The translations under genes and the position numbers were made by a program. A stretch of DNA of 64,000 nt from Limisphaera sp049537155 (GTDB lineage: Bacteria > Verrucomicrobiota > Verrucomicrobiia > Limisphaerales > Limisphaeraceae). The notes beneath the pieces were generated by a model that saw only the letters and a program-made list of their open reading frames with translations, did not search any database and had not been told where the DNA came from. Positions 52,937-61,693 of this stretch are shown here, in pieces; positions within the stretch are counted from its first letter, which is position 1, and every line of letters starts with the position of its first letter. Location of the stretch: assembly GCF_049537155.1 (NCBI RefSeq), contig NZ_JBMVQZ010000002.1:62001-126000 (forward strand), in the 5' to 3' direction.

Positions 52937-55777
52937 CTAAGGCTGAACGTAGGGATACTTTCCCGCGCCGGCGTAGGTTTGCACATAATGGGGCACGTGT
53001 TCTGTCGGGGTCAGCGTATAGGGGTACAGCTCCGTGGTGAGAGCGGGATCGGTCAGCTCATCATTCCCGTCAATCAGCTCGACACCACGCGTCCAGACCC
53101 GCCAGGTGCAGTCGCGGGTGATGTTGCCGCGCGCCTTCAGACGGCCCGGATTGCCGGAGGTGACGTAGCGCTCCCAAGGGTTTTGAACTCCGAGGAAATA
53201 GTTGTTCTCCACCAGGACCTCGGCGTCAATACGCGTCCGGATGCAGTAGTTGTTGTCGAAGCAGTCGTAGTAGTTGTTAAAGACGTGGACGCGCCCGAAC
53301 CGGACCGAGGGCATGCGCTCGCGGCAGTAAGGGCCGTACCAATTGTGATGGAAGGTCACATGGTAGTCTCCGCGGTCGCTGTCGCTTGAGGCGATCAGAT
53401 TCACGAACTCGTGGTTGACCGTTCCGCGGGGAACGGGCGGGTAGAAGAATTTGCACCAGGAAACTGTGACGAAATCGGCTCCCTTGGTGATATCCACCGA
53501 ACCATCCCGGCAGTTGAAGAACGTGCAGTGATCGATCCAGACGTATTTACCGGTGCCGTGGCTGCTCGTGTCGATGGTGATCCCGTCAGCGTTCGAATGG
53601 TTGGTGGCCTGGAAAAAGAGATTGGCGATCACGACATTGGTGGTGGCGACGCGAAGCCCGCCGCCCACGATGGCTGCGTTGGTGCCGATCCCGACGATTG
53701 TTTTGTTGGGCTGCGTGATGTAGCAGTAGTCGTCCGTGACGGTGATGGTCCCGTGGACGCGGATGATCCAGGGGCCGGAGAGCCTGCAGGCGGCGCGCAG
53801 CTGGGGATAGGTCGACACATTGGTGATGGAGCCGCCCGCGCCTCCGGTCACGCCCATGGCGAATCCCATCAGGTTGGTAACGGGTGGGGCGGTTGGGATT
53901 TCGGACACGGCGAGCGTGGCGGGCCGGCTCCAGATGGTTCCCCAGGCGTTACTGAGAAGGACCTGATAGGAACCTTCATGCGTGTTGCTGACGTCCGACA
54001 GGACCAGTACGGCACTGGTGGCACCCGGCAGGGCGATTCCGTTGTGGAACCATTGATAGCTCAGGGGCACCGTGCCGCCGGCGTGGACGGAGAAAACAGC
54101 AGTGTCACCAACAACGACCTCGAGGTCACCCGGTTCGCTGAGGATCTCCGGTGGAAGATTGGCAACTCGCAGTCGGGCCGGCGCGCTGGTGATGGCATTG
54201 ACGACGTTGGCCACGATGACCTGGTAATCGGCCTCGTGATGGGGGTGGGCTTCGGGGATGAGAAAGACGGGATTGGTTCGGCCGGGCAGGGGGACGCCGT
54301 TTGAGAGCCACAAGTAGTGAAGCTGCGGCCCGATGCCCACGGTGCGGAACTCGGCAGGGGACCCCGGGGAAACTGTGAGCGGGGCGGGGGCCGCACCGAT
54401 GGACGGAGGTTCAAGCTTCGTGCCGGTGTCGCCGGACCGCAGTCGGTAGAACGCGCGCGGAAGAGCGGGTGAGCGGGGCACCCGGAAATGAATGGAACCC
54501 TCCGGGCCGAGATTGCCGTAATCCACCAACAACCACGATGATGCCGCGGCCGGTTCCGTCGAGGCGAGTAGTTGGACAAACTGCCCGGGTTCAGGACCGC
54601 CGCCCGAGAGGCGAACGGAGTCCCCATCCAGCCAAACGCCGGTGAACCGCCACTCCTCAAAAAGAGGCGGCAGATGAACGGCAAAGGGTCGGCTCAGGGC
54701 TTCCAGCCAGGATTCACCCGGCGGACCGGCAATGGCGCGGAGCTGAAGGTAGGTTGCGGGTGCGAGCACCTGCAGATCATCGAACACTGCGCGACCTGTG
54801 GCATCGGTGAGGCGGGTTGCAGTGCCTGTCCATGGGACGGTGTCGGGTGCCAGAAACAGGGTGATGGGCACACCTTCGATGCGGACTGGTGTGCCTGCAA
54901 GGGACTGGACTTGAACCACCACGGCGGGCAGCGGTTGGTTGGTATAACCGTCGGTCGGTTGGGAGACGAAAGCCACCCGCCCGGCTGCCGGAGGGGCCCC
55001 CGAGGGGACCGCCTCAGCCCAGCTGGGACCGATCCGGAGTTCGTCCAAGTACTGGACTCCACCGGCCTGCGGAGAGGAGTAAATCTGGAAGTACCGCAGA
55101 AAAGCAGGGTCGGTGCCGCCCGTCACAAACCCCAGAGAGGGCGGAACCGCAGCTGATTCGTATGTGGAAGGGTCCGGGTCCACCCAGAGATCCACGCGGT
55201 CGTTGCCGGATTCGAATCGGTATCGCATCACCACCAGGTGCACGGCCGTACCGAGAGGCGCTTCGGTTACAAATCCCGGCTGCGAAGTCTTCTTTCCGAC
55301 ACCGAGTCGGCCGTCCGCGGTGAGGAACAACCCGGCCTGCGGAGCGCTTTGACTGGAGGAGTTATTGTCCAGGAAGGCGATCAGTTGCGTGGCAGGGGGC
55401 GGGTTGGCAACCTGGATGAGCAGGGAGACAAACACCTCCCGGCCGTCCTGCGCCGGCACACTCTCGAATTCCAAAACCGACCGCCGGGCCGTGCCGGATG
55501 GGGCGCGCCGGACGCCGCGCCCTGTGGCGGGCATGAACCCCTCCGGAGCCGCCAGAGCGGCACTGTTGCTGACAGCCAACTCCCAGCCGGTACTCCCGGC
55601 GGCCCAGACGGGGCTGCCCACATCGTTGAGCCGCCCTTCGTCGTAGGCGAATGGATCGTGAAACGGCAGGGCCACCGCAGCCCGGGCGGACGGGCCGGCG
55701 CTCGGCGCACTCAGGAGGGCGCAAATCAGGAACAGCCCAGCGCCGCGGCGGCATTTGCAAGGGCCCCGCTCGCCCAT
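52937..55777 (-). CDS. Secreted multi-domain pectate lyase (PL1)
   Basis: 946 residues. The signal peptide (GERGPCKCRRGAGLFLICAL, cleavage near ARAAVALPF) leads to a LamG-like beta-sandwich (~30-240), an Ig-like/Big region (~250-370), a short module ending AFYRLRSGD (~375-453), and two Ig-like domains (PLTVSPGSPAEF and ILSEPGDLEVVV onward, ~460-620). The C-terminal parallel beta-helix of PL1 follows: WIIRVHGTITVTDDYCYI, YVWIDHCTFFNCRDGSVDI, and RERMPSVRFGRVHVFNNYY with the catalytic Arg region. It cleaves polygalacturonate by beta-elimination outside the cell. A frame upstream to 56038 would place ~87 residues before the signal peptide and is rejected. No PEP-CTERM tag. Confidence 0.88.
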   Translation of the reverse strand: MGERGPCKCRRGAGLFLICALLSAPSAGPSARAAVALPFHDPFAYDEGRLNDVGSPVWAAGSTGWELAVSNSAALAAPEGFMPATGRGVRRAPSGTARRSVLEFESVPAQDGREVFVSLLIQVANPPPATQLIAFLDNNSSSQSAPQAGLFLTADGRLGVGKKTSQPGFVTEAPLGTAVHLVVMRYRFESGNDRVDLWVDPDPSTYESAAVPPSLGFVTGGTDPAFLRYFQIYSSPQAGGVQYLDELRIGPSWAEAVPSGAPPAAGRVAFVSQPTDGYTNQPLPAVVVQVQSLAGTPVRIEGVPITLFLAPDTVPWTGTATRLTDATGRAVFDDLQVLAPATYLQLRAIAGPPGESWLEALSRPFAVHLPPLFEEWRFTGVWLDGDSVRLSGGGPEPGQFVQLLASTEPAAASSWLLVDYGNLGPEGSIHFRVPRSPALPRAFYRLRSGDTGTKLEPPSIGAAPAPLTVSPGSPAEFRTVGIGPQLHYLWLSNGVPLPGRTNPVFLIPEAHPHHEADYQVIVANVVNAITSAPARLRVANLPPEILSEPGDLEVVVGDTAVFSVHAGGTVPLSYQWFHNGIALPGATSAVLVLSDVSNTHEGSYQVLLSNAWGTIWSRPATLAVSEIPTAPPVTNLMGFAMGVTGGAGGSITNVSTYPQLRAACRLSGPWIIRVHGTITVTDDYCYITQPNKTIVGIGTNAAIVGGGLRVATTNVVIANLFFQATNHSNADGITIDTSSHGTGKYVWIDHCTFFNCRDGSVDITKGADFVTVSWCKFFYPPVPRGTVNHEFVNLIASSDSDRGDYHVTFHHNWYGPYCRERMPSVRFGRVHVFNNYYDCFDNNYCIRTRIDAEVLVENNYFLGVQNPWERYVTSGNPGRLKARGNITRDCTWRVWTRGVELIDGNDELTDPALTTELYPYTLTPTEHVPHYVQTYAGAGKYPYVQP

Positions 55778-56260
55778 GGGGACGGCCGGGCGAGAGCTCC
55801 CGGGACTTCCCGAGGCAGCGGACTCGAAACCCGTGGGGACGGCCGGGGTGCACGAGCGATGCTCCGACGATTGCACTTCGCTGGTCTGCGGCCCGCCACG
55901 CATTTTAGGGAAAGCGGGGAGAAAGAAATTCAAACCCTGCCCCGGCAGTTGGCAGGCCATCCCCGTGCCCGTGCGCCGCGCCGGACGAGGGTGAGGACCG
56001 ACGGCGAGTGAGTGGAGGTGGAGGAGAGCGTTTGTCATGGCGAGTCTTGTGGCCAGCGTTCCTTATAACCCGGGATGAAAAAACCCGCCACACCGATTCT
56101 GTGCACGGCAGTTTGAAAAATGTGTACGTGTGCACCCGCCTGGAGCAGGCACGGGCCGTGTTCCCCGGTGGAGTCTTGCAGCCCGGGTGTCCGGGAGCCG
56201 GTCCGGGCGCGGAAGCGGTTCGGCCCGCGGCATTCCGGGCTTTACGCTGGCCGGGGTTTG
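55778..56260. other. 483-base divergent gap between pectate lyase and cstA
   Basis: No gene is supported; the open frames are extensions of the flanking genes. A minus-strand TATAAG (56067-56062) is a good -10 but has a poor -35. If used, the pectate lyase mRNA would have a leader of about 280 bases. No clear cstA promoter is seen. Confidence 0.4.
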
Positions 56261-58666
56261 ATGGAAAAAGGGATGGCGGTGATGAAAAGTGGTTGGCGTG
56301 CGTTGGTCTGGGTGTTGGTCGCGGTGGCGGGTGCTGCGGCTTACGTCTCATTGGCCCTGCCCCGAGGTGAATCCGTCAATGCAGCCACCATCCTCATAGC
56401 GGCCGTCTGTTCTTACGCACTCGGGTACCGGTTCTATTCCAAGTGGGTGGCGGCGCGCGTCATGGCCCTGAACGACCGGCGGGCCACGCCGGCGGAGGTG
56501 ATGGAGGACGGAAAGGACTACGTCCGCACCCACAAATGGATCGTGTTCGGCCATCACTTCGCGGCCATTTCGGGTCCGGGTCCGCTGGTGGGGCCGGTGC
56601 TGGCGGCACAGTTCGGTTACCTGCCAGGGACGTTGTGGTTGTTGATCGGCTGCGTGTTGGGGGGTGCGGTGCAGGATTTCGTGATCCTGTTTTGTTCGAT
56701 GCGGCGCGGAGGGCGGTCGCTCGGCGAGATGGTCCGGGAGGAGCTGAACCGCCCGGCGGGGCTGGTGGCGCTGGTGGCGATTCTGGCGATTCTGACGATT
56801 CTGCTGGCGGTGTTGGCGCTGGTGGTGGTGAAGGCGCTGGCGGAAAGCCCCTGGGGGGTGTTCACCGTGGGGGCGACGATTCCGCTGGCGATGGCCATGG
56901 GGCTGTACCTGAGGTTTTGGCGTGTGGGCCGCGTCCGGGAGGCTTCGGTCCTGGGTGTGGCGGGGCTGTTGCTGGCGGTGTGGGGCGGCAAGTGGGTGTT
57001 CGAACACCCCACGCTTTCGGGCGCGCTGACGCTGAGCGGGGAGACGCTGGCCTGGGCCATCATTGGTTACGGTTTGTTGGCCAGCGTGTTGCCGGTGTGG
57101 CTGCTGCTGGCGCCGCGGGATTACCTCAGCACGTTCATGAAGCTGGGGACGATCGTGTTGTTGGCGTTGGGGATTCTGGTGGTGTTGCCGGATCTGAAAC
57201 TGCCGCCGGTGACCTCGTTCGTGGACGGCACCGGTCCGGTCGTGGCGGGCAAGTTGTTCCCGTTTTGTTTCATCACCATCGCGTGCGGGGCGATTTCGGG
57301 TTTCCACTCCCTGATCTCCAGCGGGACGACGCCCAAGCTGATCACTCGGGAAAGTTATGCGCGGCCGGTGGGGTATGGTGCGATGTGTCTGGAGTCGTTC
57401 GTGGCCATCATGGCGATGGTGGCGGCCTGTACGATGGAACCCGGGGTGTATTTCTCGATGAACATGAAGGGTGAACCCGCGGCGGTGGCGGCCCGGGTGA
57501 CGGCGGCGGGCTATCCCGTGACAGTGGAGCACATGGAGGAGTTGGCGCAATCCGTGGGCGAACACACATTGTTCGGGCGCACCGGCGGGGCGGCGACGTT
57601 GGCCGTGGGGATGGCCCAGATCTTTTCGCATGCGGTGGGCCGGCGTTGGCTCGATCTGTGGTACCACTTCGCCATCATGTTCGAGGCGCTCTTCATTCTG
57701 ACGACCATTGACGCGGGGACACGGGTGGCGCGCTACATCCTGCACGATTTCCTGGGCCATCTGTGGCGGCCGTTGGGCAACACGCGCAGCCTGGGGGCGA
57801 ACCTGTTCGTCAGTTCCCTGATGGTGGGTGCGTGGGGGTATTTCCTGATCCAGGGTGTGCGGGATCCGCTGGGGGGCATCAATTCGCTTTGGCCGTTGTT
57901 TGGCATCGCCAACCAGATGCTGGCGGCCATCGCGCTCTGCCTCGGAACCACGGTCATCCTGAAGTTGGAACTGCGCCGGCGCGAGCAGCCCGATCCGGCA
58001 CCGCCGGATGAAACGCCGGTGCGACGTCCGGGCCGGCCTGCCCTGGCGTTGGTCACGCTGCTCCCGCTGGTCTGGTTGGTGGCGGTGACCTTCACGGCCG
58101 GTCTGCAAAAGATCGCGCATCCGGACCCGCGCATTGGATTCCTGGCACAGGCCCGTGAGTTGGCCGGGCGGGTCCCTGAGCTGGAGGCTGCGCTGGCGGA
58201 GGCCCGGGCCCGCGGCGATGCCGGCGCGGTGGAGGAGGCTGAACGCGCGTTGCGTACGAATCGTGTCCTGCAGTTCAACAACCGGCTGGACGCCGTGGTG
58301 GCCGGGATGTTTCTGGCGCTGGTGGGACTGGTGTTGGGCCTGAGCGCGCGGGAATGGTGGCGGTTGTGGACGGGGCGCAAGGCCGCGGTGCTGCACGAGA
58401 CGGCGCCGGTGTGGCTGGAGGCTCACCTGGCCCGCGAGCGCGCGGGCGGTTTGCCGGTCGGCGTGGCCGGGGCGGCGGCGCTGGCGCTGGCGTTGAGCCG
58501 GGAGCTCTCCGGCGAGGCCGCCCTGGCTCGAGCCGAAACGCGGTCCCGGGCTGCCTGTGCAGGATGGTGCTGCGGCGGGCATGCCAGGTCGGGTCGGCCT
58601 GCCGAGGCCAGGTTGTACCTTCAGGTGTTGGAAGAACGGTTTCATGGCGTGCGACGTTGTTGTTAA
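56261..58666 (+). CDS. cstA: Carbon starvation protein A family transporter
   Basis: 801 residues with about 16-18 membrane segments. Family landmarks: YRFYSKWVAARVMALNDRRA, DYVRTHKWIVFGHHFAAISG and PGPLVGPVLAAQFGYLPGTL, LGGAVQDFVILFCSMRRGG, FITIACGAISGFHSLISSGT, TTIDAGTRVARYILHDFLGH and SLWPLFGIANQMLAAIALCL. CstA imports peptides and, in some bacteria, pyruvate when carbon is short. The last ~60 residues are a Cys/Arg-rich tail without similarity. The start may be 56261 or the in-frame ATGs at 56273 and 56282. The CE15 esterase gene begins 15 bases after the stop, so they share a transcript. Confidence 0.93.
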   Translation: MEKGMAVMKSGWRALVWVLVAVAGAAAYVSLALPRGESVNAATILIAAVCSYALGYRFYSKWVAARVMALNDRRATPAEVMEDGKDYVRTHKWIVFGHHFAAISGPGPLVGPVLAAQFGYLPGTLWLLIGCVLGGAVQDFVILFCSMRRGGRSLGEMVREELNRPAGLVALVAILAILTILLAVLALVVVKALAESPWGVFTVGATIPLAMAMGLYLRFWRVGRVREASVLGVAGLLLAVWGGKWVFEHPTLSGALTLSGETLAWAIIGYGLLASVLPVWLLLAPRDYLSTFMKLGTIVLLALGILVVLPDLKLPPVTSFVDGTGPVVAGKLFPFCFITIACGAISGFHSLISSGTTPKLITRESYARPVGYGAMCLESFVAIMAMVAACTMEPGVYFSMNMKGEPAAVAARVTAAGYPVTVEHMEELAQSVGEHTLFGRTGGAATLAVGMAQIFSHAVGRRWLDLWYHFAIMFEALFILTTIDAGTRVARYILHDFLGHLWRPLGNTRSLGANLFVSSLMVGAWGYFLIQGVRDPLGGINSLWPLFGIANQMLAAIALCLGTTVILKLELRRREQPDPAPPDETPVRRPGRPALALVTLLPLVWLVAVTFTAGLQKIAHPDPRIGFLAQARELAGRVPELEAALAEARARGDAGAVEEAERALRTNRVLQFNNRLDAVVAGMFLALVGLVLGLSAREWWRLWTGRKAAVLHETAPVWLEAHLARERAGGLPVGVAGAAALALALSRELSGEAALARAETRSRAACAGWCCGGHARSGRPAEARLYLQVLEERFHGVRRCC

Positions 58667-58681
58667 CGCTGGAGCGAGGGC

Positions 58682-60058
58682 ATGAGAAGGGATGTTGCCG
58701 GGCAAGGGCTTCCCCACTGCGATCGGGTGAGGAGCGGGCGTTCGCGGGGAAATCGTCGCGGCCCGACCCGCCCCGTCGGACGGTTGGTAGTTGCCGGCAT
58801 GCTCGTCATGGTGGCGTGGGCCGGCCGGGTCAGCGGTGCCGAACCGAACTATGACGAGTCGAAGGTCCCGGCGTACAAGTTGCCGGATCCGCTGATCTGC
58901 GAGGATGGCACGCCCGTGCGGAATCGCCGGGACTGGGAAAGGCGGAGGCGTCCGGAGCTGCTCTGGTTGTTCGAAGAGCATGTTTACGGACGGGCGCCCA
59001 CGGCCCCGCCCGGAATGTGGTTCGAGCGGGCGGGCGAGGACGCCTACGCGCTGGGGGGCCGGGCAACCCGCCGCGAGGTGACCCTCTGGCTGCGAGGCGA
59101 CCGCGGTGGGCCGAAAATGGACCTTTTGTTGTACCTGCCGCGCGGGCGCCGCGGCCCGGTGCCGGTCTTCCTGGGGCTCAATTTCATGGGCAATCACACG
59201 GTGCATCCGGATCCCGGCATCCGCATCACCACGGCATGGGTGCCCAACGACCGCGCCGGCACGGTGGTGAGCAATCGTGCCACGGCGGCCTCACGTGGAT
59301 GGGCCGCCTCACGATGGCCGGTGGAACGGATCCTGGAGCGCGGCTACGGCCTGGTGACCGCCTATTGTGGGGATCTGGAACCGGACCATCCGGAGGGTTG
59401 GAAGTTGGGGGTGCGCGCGGCGTTGAGTCCCGATGGAACGAACCACGTGTTTCGGCCGGACGAATGGGGTGCGATTGCGGCCTGGGCCTGGGGGTTGAGC
59501 CGGGCGATGGACTACCTGGAAGGCGACCGCGACGTGGATGCGCGGCGGGTGGTGTTGATCGGGCATTCGCGCCTGGGCAAGACGGCCCTGTGGGCGGGGG
59601 CGCGGGATCGTCGATTTGCCATCGTGATTTCGAACGAATCGGGCGAGGGCGGGGCGGCCCTGACCCGGCGTCGATACGGCGAACGGATTGCGGATTTGAA
59701 CCGGCGTTTTCCGCACTGGTTCTGCGGGCGATACAAGAGCTATGACGACCGGGAGGACGACCTGCCGGTGGACGCCCACGAGCTGATCGCCCTGATGGCG
59801 CCGCGGCCGGTTTACATCGGCAGCGCGGTGGAGGATCGCTGGGCGGATCCTCGGGGCGAATTCCTGGCGGGCGTGCATGCGGAGCCGGTGTACCGGTTGT
59901 ACGGGTTGGAGGGTCTGGGGGTCACGGAATGGCCACCGGTGGGGCGGTCGGTCGGCCGCTACATTGGCTATCATGTGCGTGAGGGCCGGCACGATCTGAC
60001 TGCGTGGGACTGGGAAAGGTACCTGGACTTTGCCGACCGGCACCTGCGGGGGCGATGA
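58682..60058 (+). CDS. Secreted glucuronoyl esterase-like protein (CE15)
   Basis: 458 residues. A long basic N-region precedes the signal core (VGRLVVAGMLVMVAWAGRVS, cleavage near GAEPNY). The alpha/beta-hydrolase has the CE15 signature VVLIGHSRLGKTALWAGA with nucleophile S296, SNESGEGGAALTRRRYGERI, HWFCGRYKSYDD, RPVYIGSAVEDRWADPRGEF and the C-terminal catalytic H437 in EGRHDLTAWDWERY. CE15 enzymes cut ester links between lignin alcohols and 4-O-methyl-glucuronate of xylan. The ATG has GAGCGAGGGC upstream and lies 15 bases after cstA; the stop overlaps nadD (ATGA). So a periplasmic biomass enzyme sits translationally coupled to an NAD synthesis gene. Confidence 0.9.
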   Translation: MRRDVAGQGLPHCDRVRSGRSRGNRRGPTRPVGRLVVAGMLVMVAWAGRVSGAEPNYDESKVPAYKLPDPLICEDGTPVRNRRDWERRRRPELLWLFEEHVYGRAPTAPPGMWFERAGEDAYALGGRATRREVTLWLRGDRGGPKMDLLLYLPRGRRGPVPVFLGLNFMGNHTVHPDPGIRITTAWVPNDRAGTVVSNRATAASRGWAASRWPVERILERGYGLVTAYCGDLEPDHPEGWKLGVRAALSPDGTNHVFRPDEWGAIAAWAWGLSRAMDYLEGDRDVDARRVVLIGHSRLGKTALWAGARDRRFAIVISNESGEGGAALTRRRYGERIADLNRRFPHWFCGRYKSYDDREDDLPVDAHELIALMAPRPVYIGSAVEDRWADPRGEFLAGVHAEPVYRLYGLEGLGVTEWPPVGRSVGRYIGYHVREGRHDLTAWDWERYLDFADRHLRGR

Positions 60059-60669
60059 AGCGGGACGATTCCAGTGCGGCGGGGTTGCGGTTGGGCCTGT
60101 TCGGGGGCAGTTTCGATCCCGTGCACTGGGGACATTTGTGGGTGGCCCAGGCGGCGATGGAGGAACTGGGACTGGACCGTGTGGTGTTCGTTCCGGCCTC
60201 CCAATCGCCGTTCAAGGCGGGGCAACCGCCGGTGGCACCGGCCGAGGAACGGGTTCGGATGCTGCGGCTGGCATTGGCCGGGCGGCCGGAATTCGAGGTG
60301 GACGATTGCGAGGTCCGCCGCGGCGGGATCTCCTACACCGTGGAGACGTTGCGGCAGTACGCGCAGCGTCATCCCGGCGCGCAACTGTTTTACCTGGTGG
60401 GGGCGGACCATGTCCCCACCCTGCCGCGCTGGCGTGAGGCCGCGGAAGTGGCGCGCCGGGCGACGTTCGTGGCGTTGATGCGGCCGGGCGAGGCTCCTCC
60501 CGCGTTTCCCGAACCCTTCCGGGGTGTCAGCGTCACGGGATTTCCGGTGGGTTTGTCGTCCTCGTTGATCCGGGCGCGGGTGCGCCAGGGCAAATCCATC
60601 GAATGGTTGGTGCCGCCGGCGGTGGCCGAAGCCATCCGGCTGCGGTGCCTGTACGCAGGAGGAGCGTAA
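60055..60669 (+). CDS. nadD: Nicotinate-nucleotide adenylyltransferase
   Basis: 204 residues, the family length. It adenylates nicotinate mononucleotide to deamido-NAD. Seen: GLFGGSFDPVHWGHL, the nucleotidyltransferase GxFDPxHxGH motif (H24, H27), VVFVPASQSPFKAGQ, LFYLVGADHVPTLPRWRE and the C-terminal SSSLIRARVRQGKSIEWLVP, the ISSTxIR-type motif. Cytoplasmic. It overlaps the CE15 stop by four bases and is followed by rsfS after 28 bases, a common nadD-rsfS order. Confidence 0.96.
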   Translation: MKRDDSSAAGLRLGLFGGSFDPVHWGHLWVAQAAMEELGLDRVVFVPASQSPFKAGQPPVAPAEERVRMLRLALAGRPEFEVDDCEVRRGGISYTVETLRQYAQRHPGAQLFYLVGADHVPTLPRWREAAEVARRATFVALMRPGEAPPAFPEPFRGVSVTGFPVGLSSSLIRARVRQGKSIEWLVPPAVAEAIRLRCLYAGGA

Positions 60670-60697
60670 CGGTGCGTCGAGTCGTGGTTCGAGGCGA

Positions 60698-61066
60698 ATG
60701 ATGGACTCCAAGAAACTGGCCCTGCTCTGTCGGAAACTGGCGGACAACAAGAAGGCCGAAGACATCGTGGTGCTGGACATGCGCAAGCTCTCGTCGGTGG
60801 CGGATTACTTCGTCATCGCCTCGGCGACGAGTGAACCGCATCTGCGCGCCGTGCTGGAAGAGGTCACGGAAAAGCTCGAACAGGAACACGGGGTGCGCCC
60901 GTTCGGTGTGGACGGGCACCAGGCAACGGGCTGGGTGGTTTTGGATTATTTCGACGTGGTGGTGCACCTGATGCGCAGCGACGTGCGGGCGCACTACGAT
61001 CTGGAGGGGCTGTGGGGGGACGCGCCCCGTGTGGGGGCACGCCGCCGCCGCAAGGTGACCTCCTGA
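60698..61066 (+). CDS. rsfS: Ribosomal silencing factor RsfS
   Basis: 122 residues. It binds ribosomal protein L14 and blocks subunit joining when nutrients are low. Seen: LADNKKAEDIVVLDMRKLSS, VADYFVIASATSEPHLRAVL, FGVDGHQATGWVVLDYFDVV and VHLMRSDVRAHYDLEGLWGD, all typical of the family, then a basic tail (ARRRRK). Two ATGs in a row (60698, 60701) follow CGAGGCGA. It ends the cstA-CE15-nadD-rsfS run. Confidence 0.95.
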   Translation: MMDSKKLALLCRKLADNKKAEDIVVLDMRKLSSVADYFVIASATSEPHLRAVLEEVTEKLEQEHGVRPFGVDGHQATGWVVLDYFDVVVHLMRSDVRAHYDLEGLWGDAPRVGARRRRKVTS

Positions 61067-61144
61067 CCGGCGGGGATCGCCCTGCCCGGATTGAGCCTGC
61101 CGGGTCGGGCTTCTTCCCCAGACTGTTTCCCGAGCGGGCCCGGT

Positions 61145-61594
61145 TCAGAATCCGTAGCGGGTGAGCTCCCGATCGAGTTGCTGTTGGAATTCCTGCAGAT
61201 CCGCGGCTGAGGGGCGGTAACCGGGTTTCTCGGTGGCCAGACCGAGGCGCCCCATCTGGTCGAGGTACCACTCGGCCTTTTGCCCGTCGCTGAAGGTGAC
61301 CTTGCCGCTGAGGACCGCGCCGGGTTTGGTGAGCTCGTCCACGGTGACCTGCACACCCTTGGTCCCCGGGCCGGGCTGGCCGGCGGGGGCGGTCTGGGCG
61401 GTCGCCTGGTCGGGCTCGGGCTCCGGATCTTTGACCTGGAGTTTGAGATCGTCCACCAGGAGGCGGACCTCCATGTATGTGAGGCGTAGCCCGAACTCCT
61501 TGGCCAGGCGATCTTGGACCTCGGAAAGCTTGGCTCCTTCGGCCAACCAACGGGCCACCTGTTGGCGTTGTTCTTCGGTCAAATTCGCGATCAT
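61145..61594 (-). CDS. Small conserved-looking protein, function unknown
   Basis: 149 residues. The N-terminal ~50 are helical and may form a winged-helix-like unit (LTEEQRQQVARWLAEGAKLS to LTYMEVRLLVDDLKL). A Pro/Glu/Gln linker follows, then a small beta domain (VQVTVDELTKPGAVLSGKVT, SDGQKAEWYLDQMGRLGL) and a C-terminal helix (LQEFQQQLDRELTRYGF). No signal peptide and no catalytic motif. I cannot name the family; the modular layout and intact frame argue that it is a real gene. It lies 99 bases downstream of the phosphohexomutase gene on the same strand. Confidence 0.7.
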   Translation of the reverse strand: MIANLTEEQRQQVARWLAEGAKLSEVQDRLAKEFGLRLTYMEVRLLVDDLKLQVKDPEPEPDQATAQTAPAGQPGPGTKGVQVTVDELTKPGAVLSGKVTFSDGQKAEWYLDQMGRLGLATEKPGYRPSAADLQEFQQQLDRELTRYGF

Positions 61595-61693
61595 AGAATT
61601 GAAACGACTTGCGCGGGACGGTTTCGAGGGCCGCCCCTGCTTGTCAAACTCGTTTCTGCCGGGGCCGCCGCGCCCGGCCGGGAACCCGCCCGT

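Noticed and set aside
52976..55777. PEP-CTERM or type IX sorting tag on the pectate lyase
   Set aside because: The C-terminus (AGAGKYPYVQP) has no PEP motif, hydrophobic segment or basic end.
56348..59206. 952-codon minus-strand open frame over cstA and the CE15 gene
   Set aside because: Arg/His/Gln-rich antisense shadow of two strongly supported genes.
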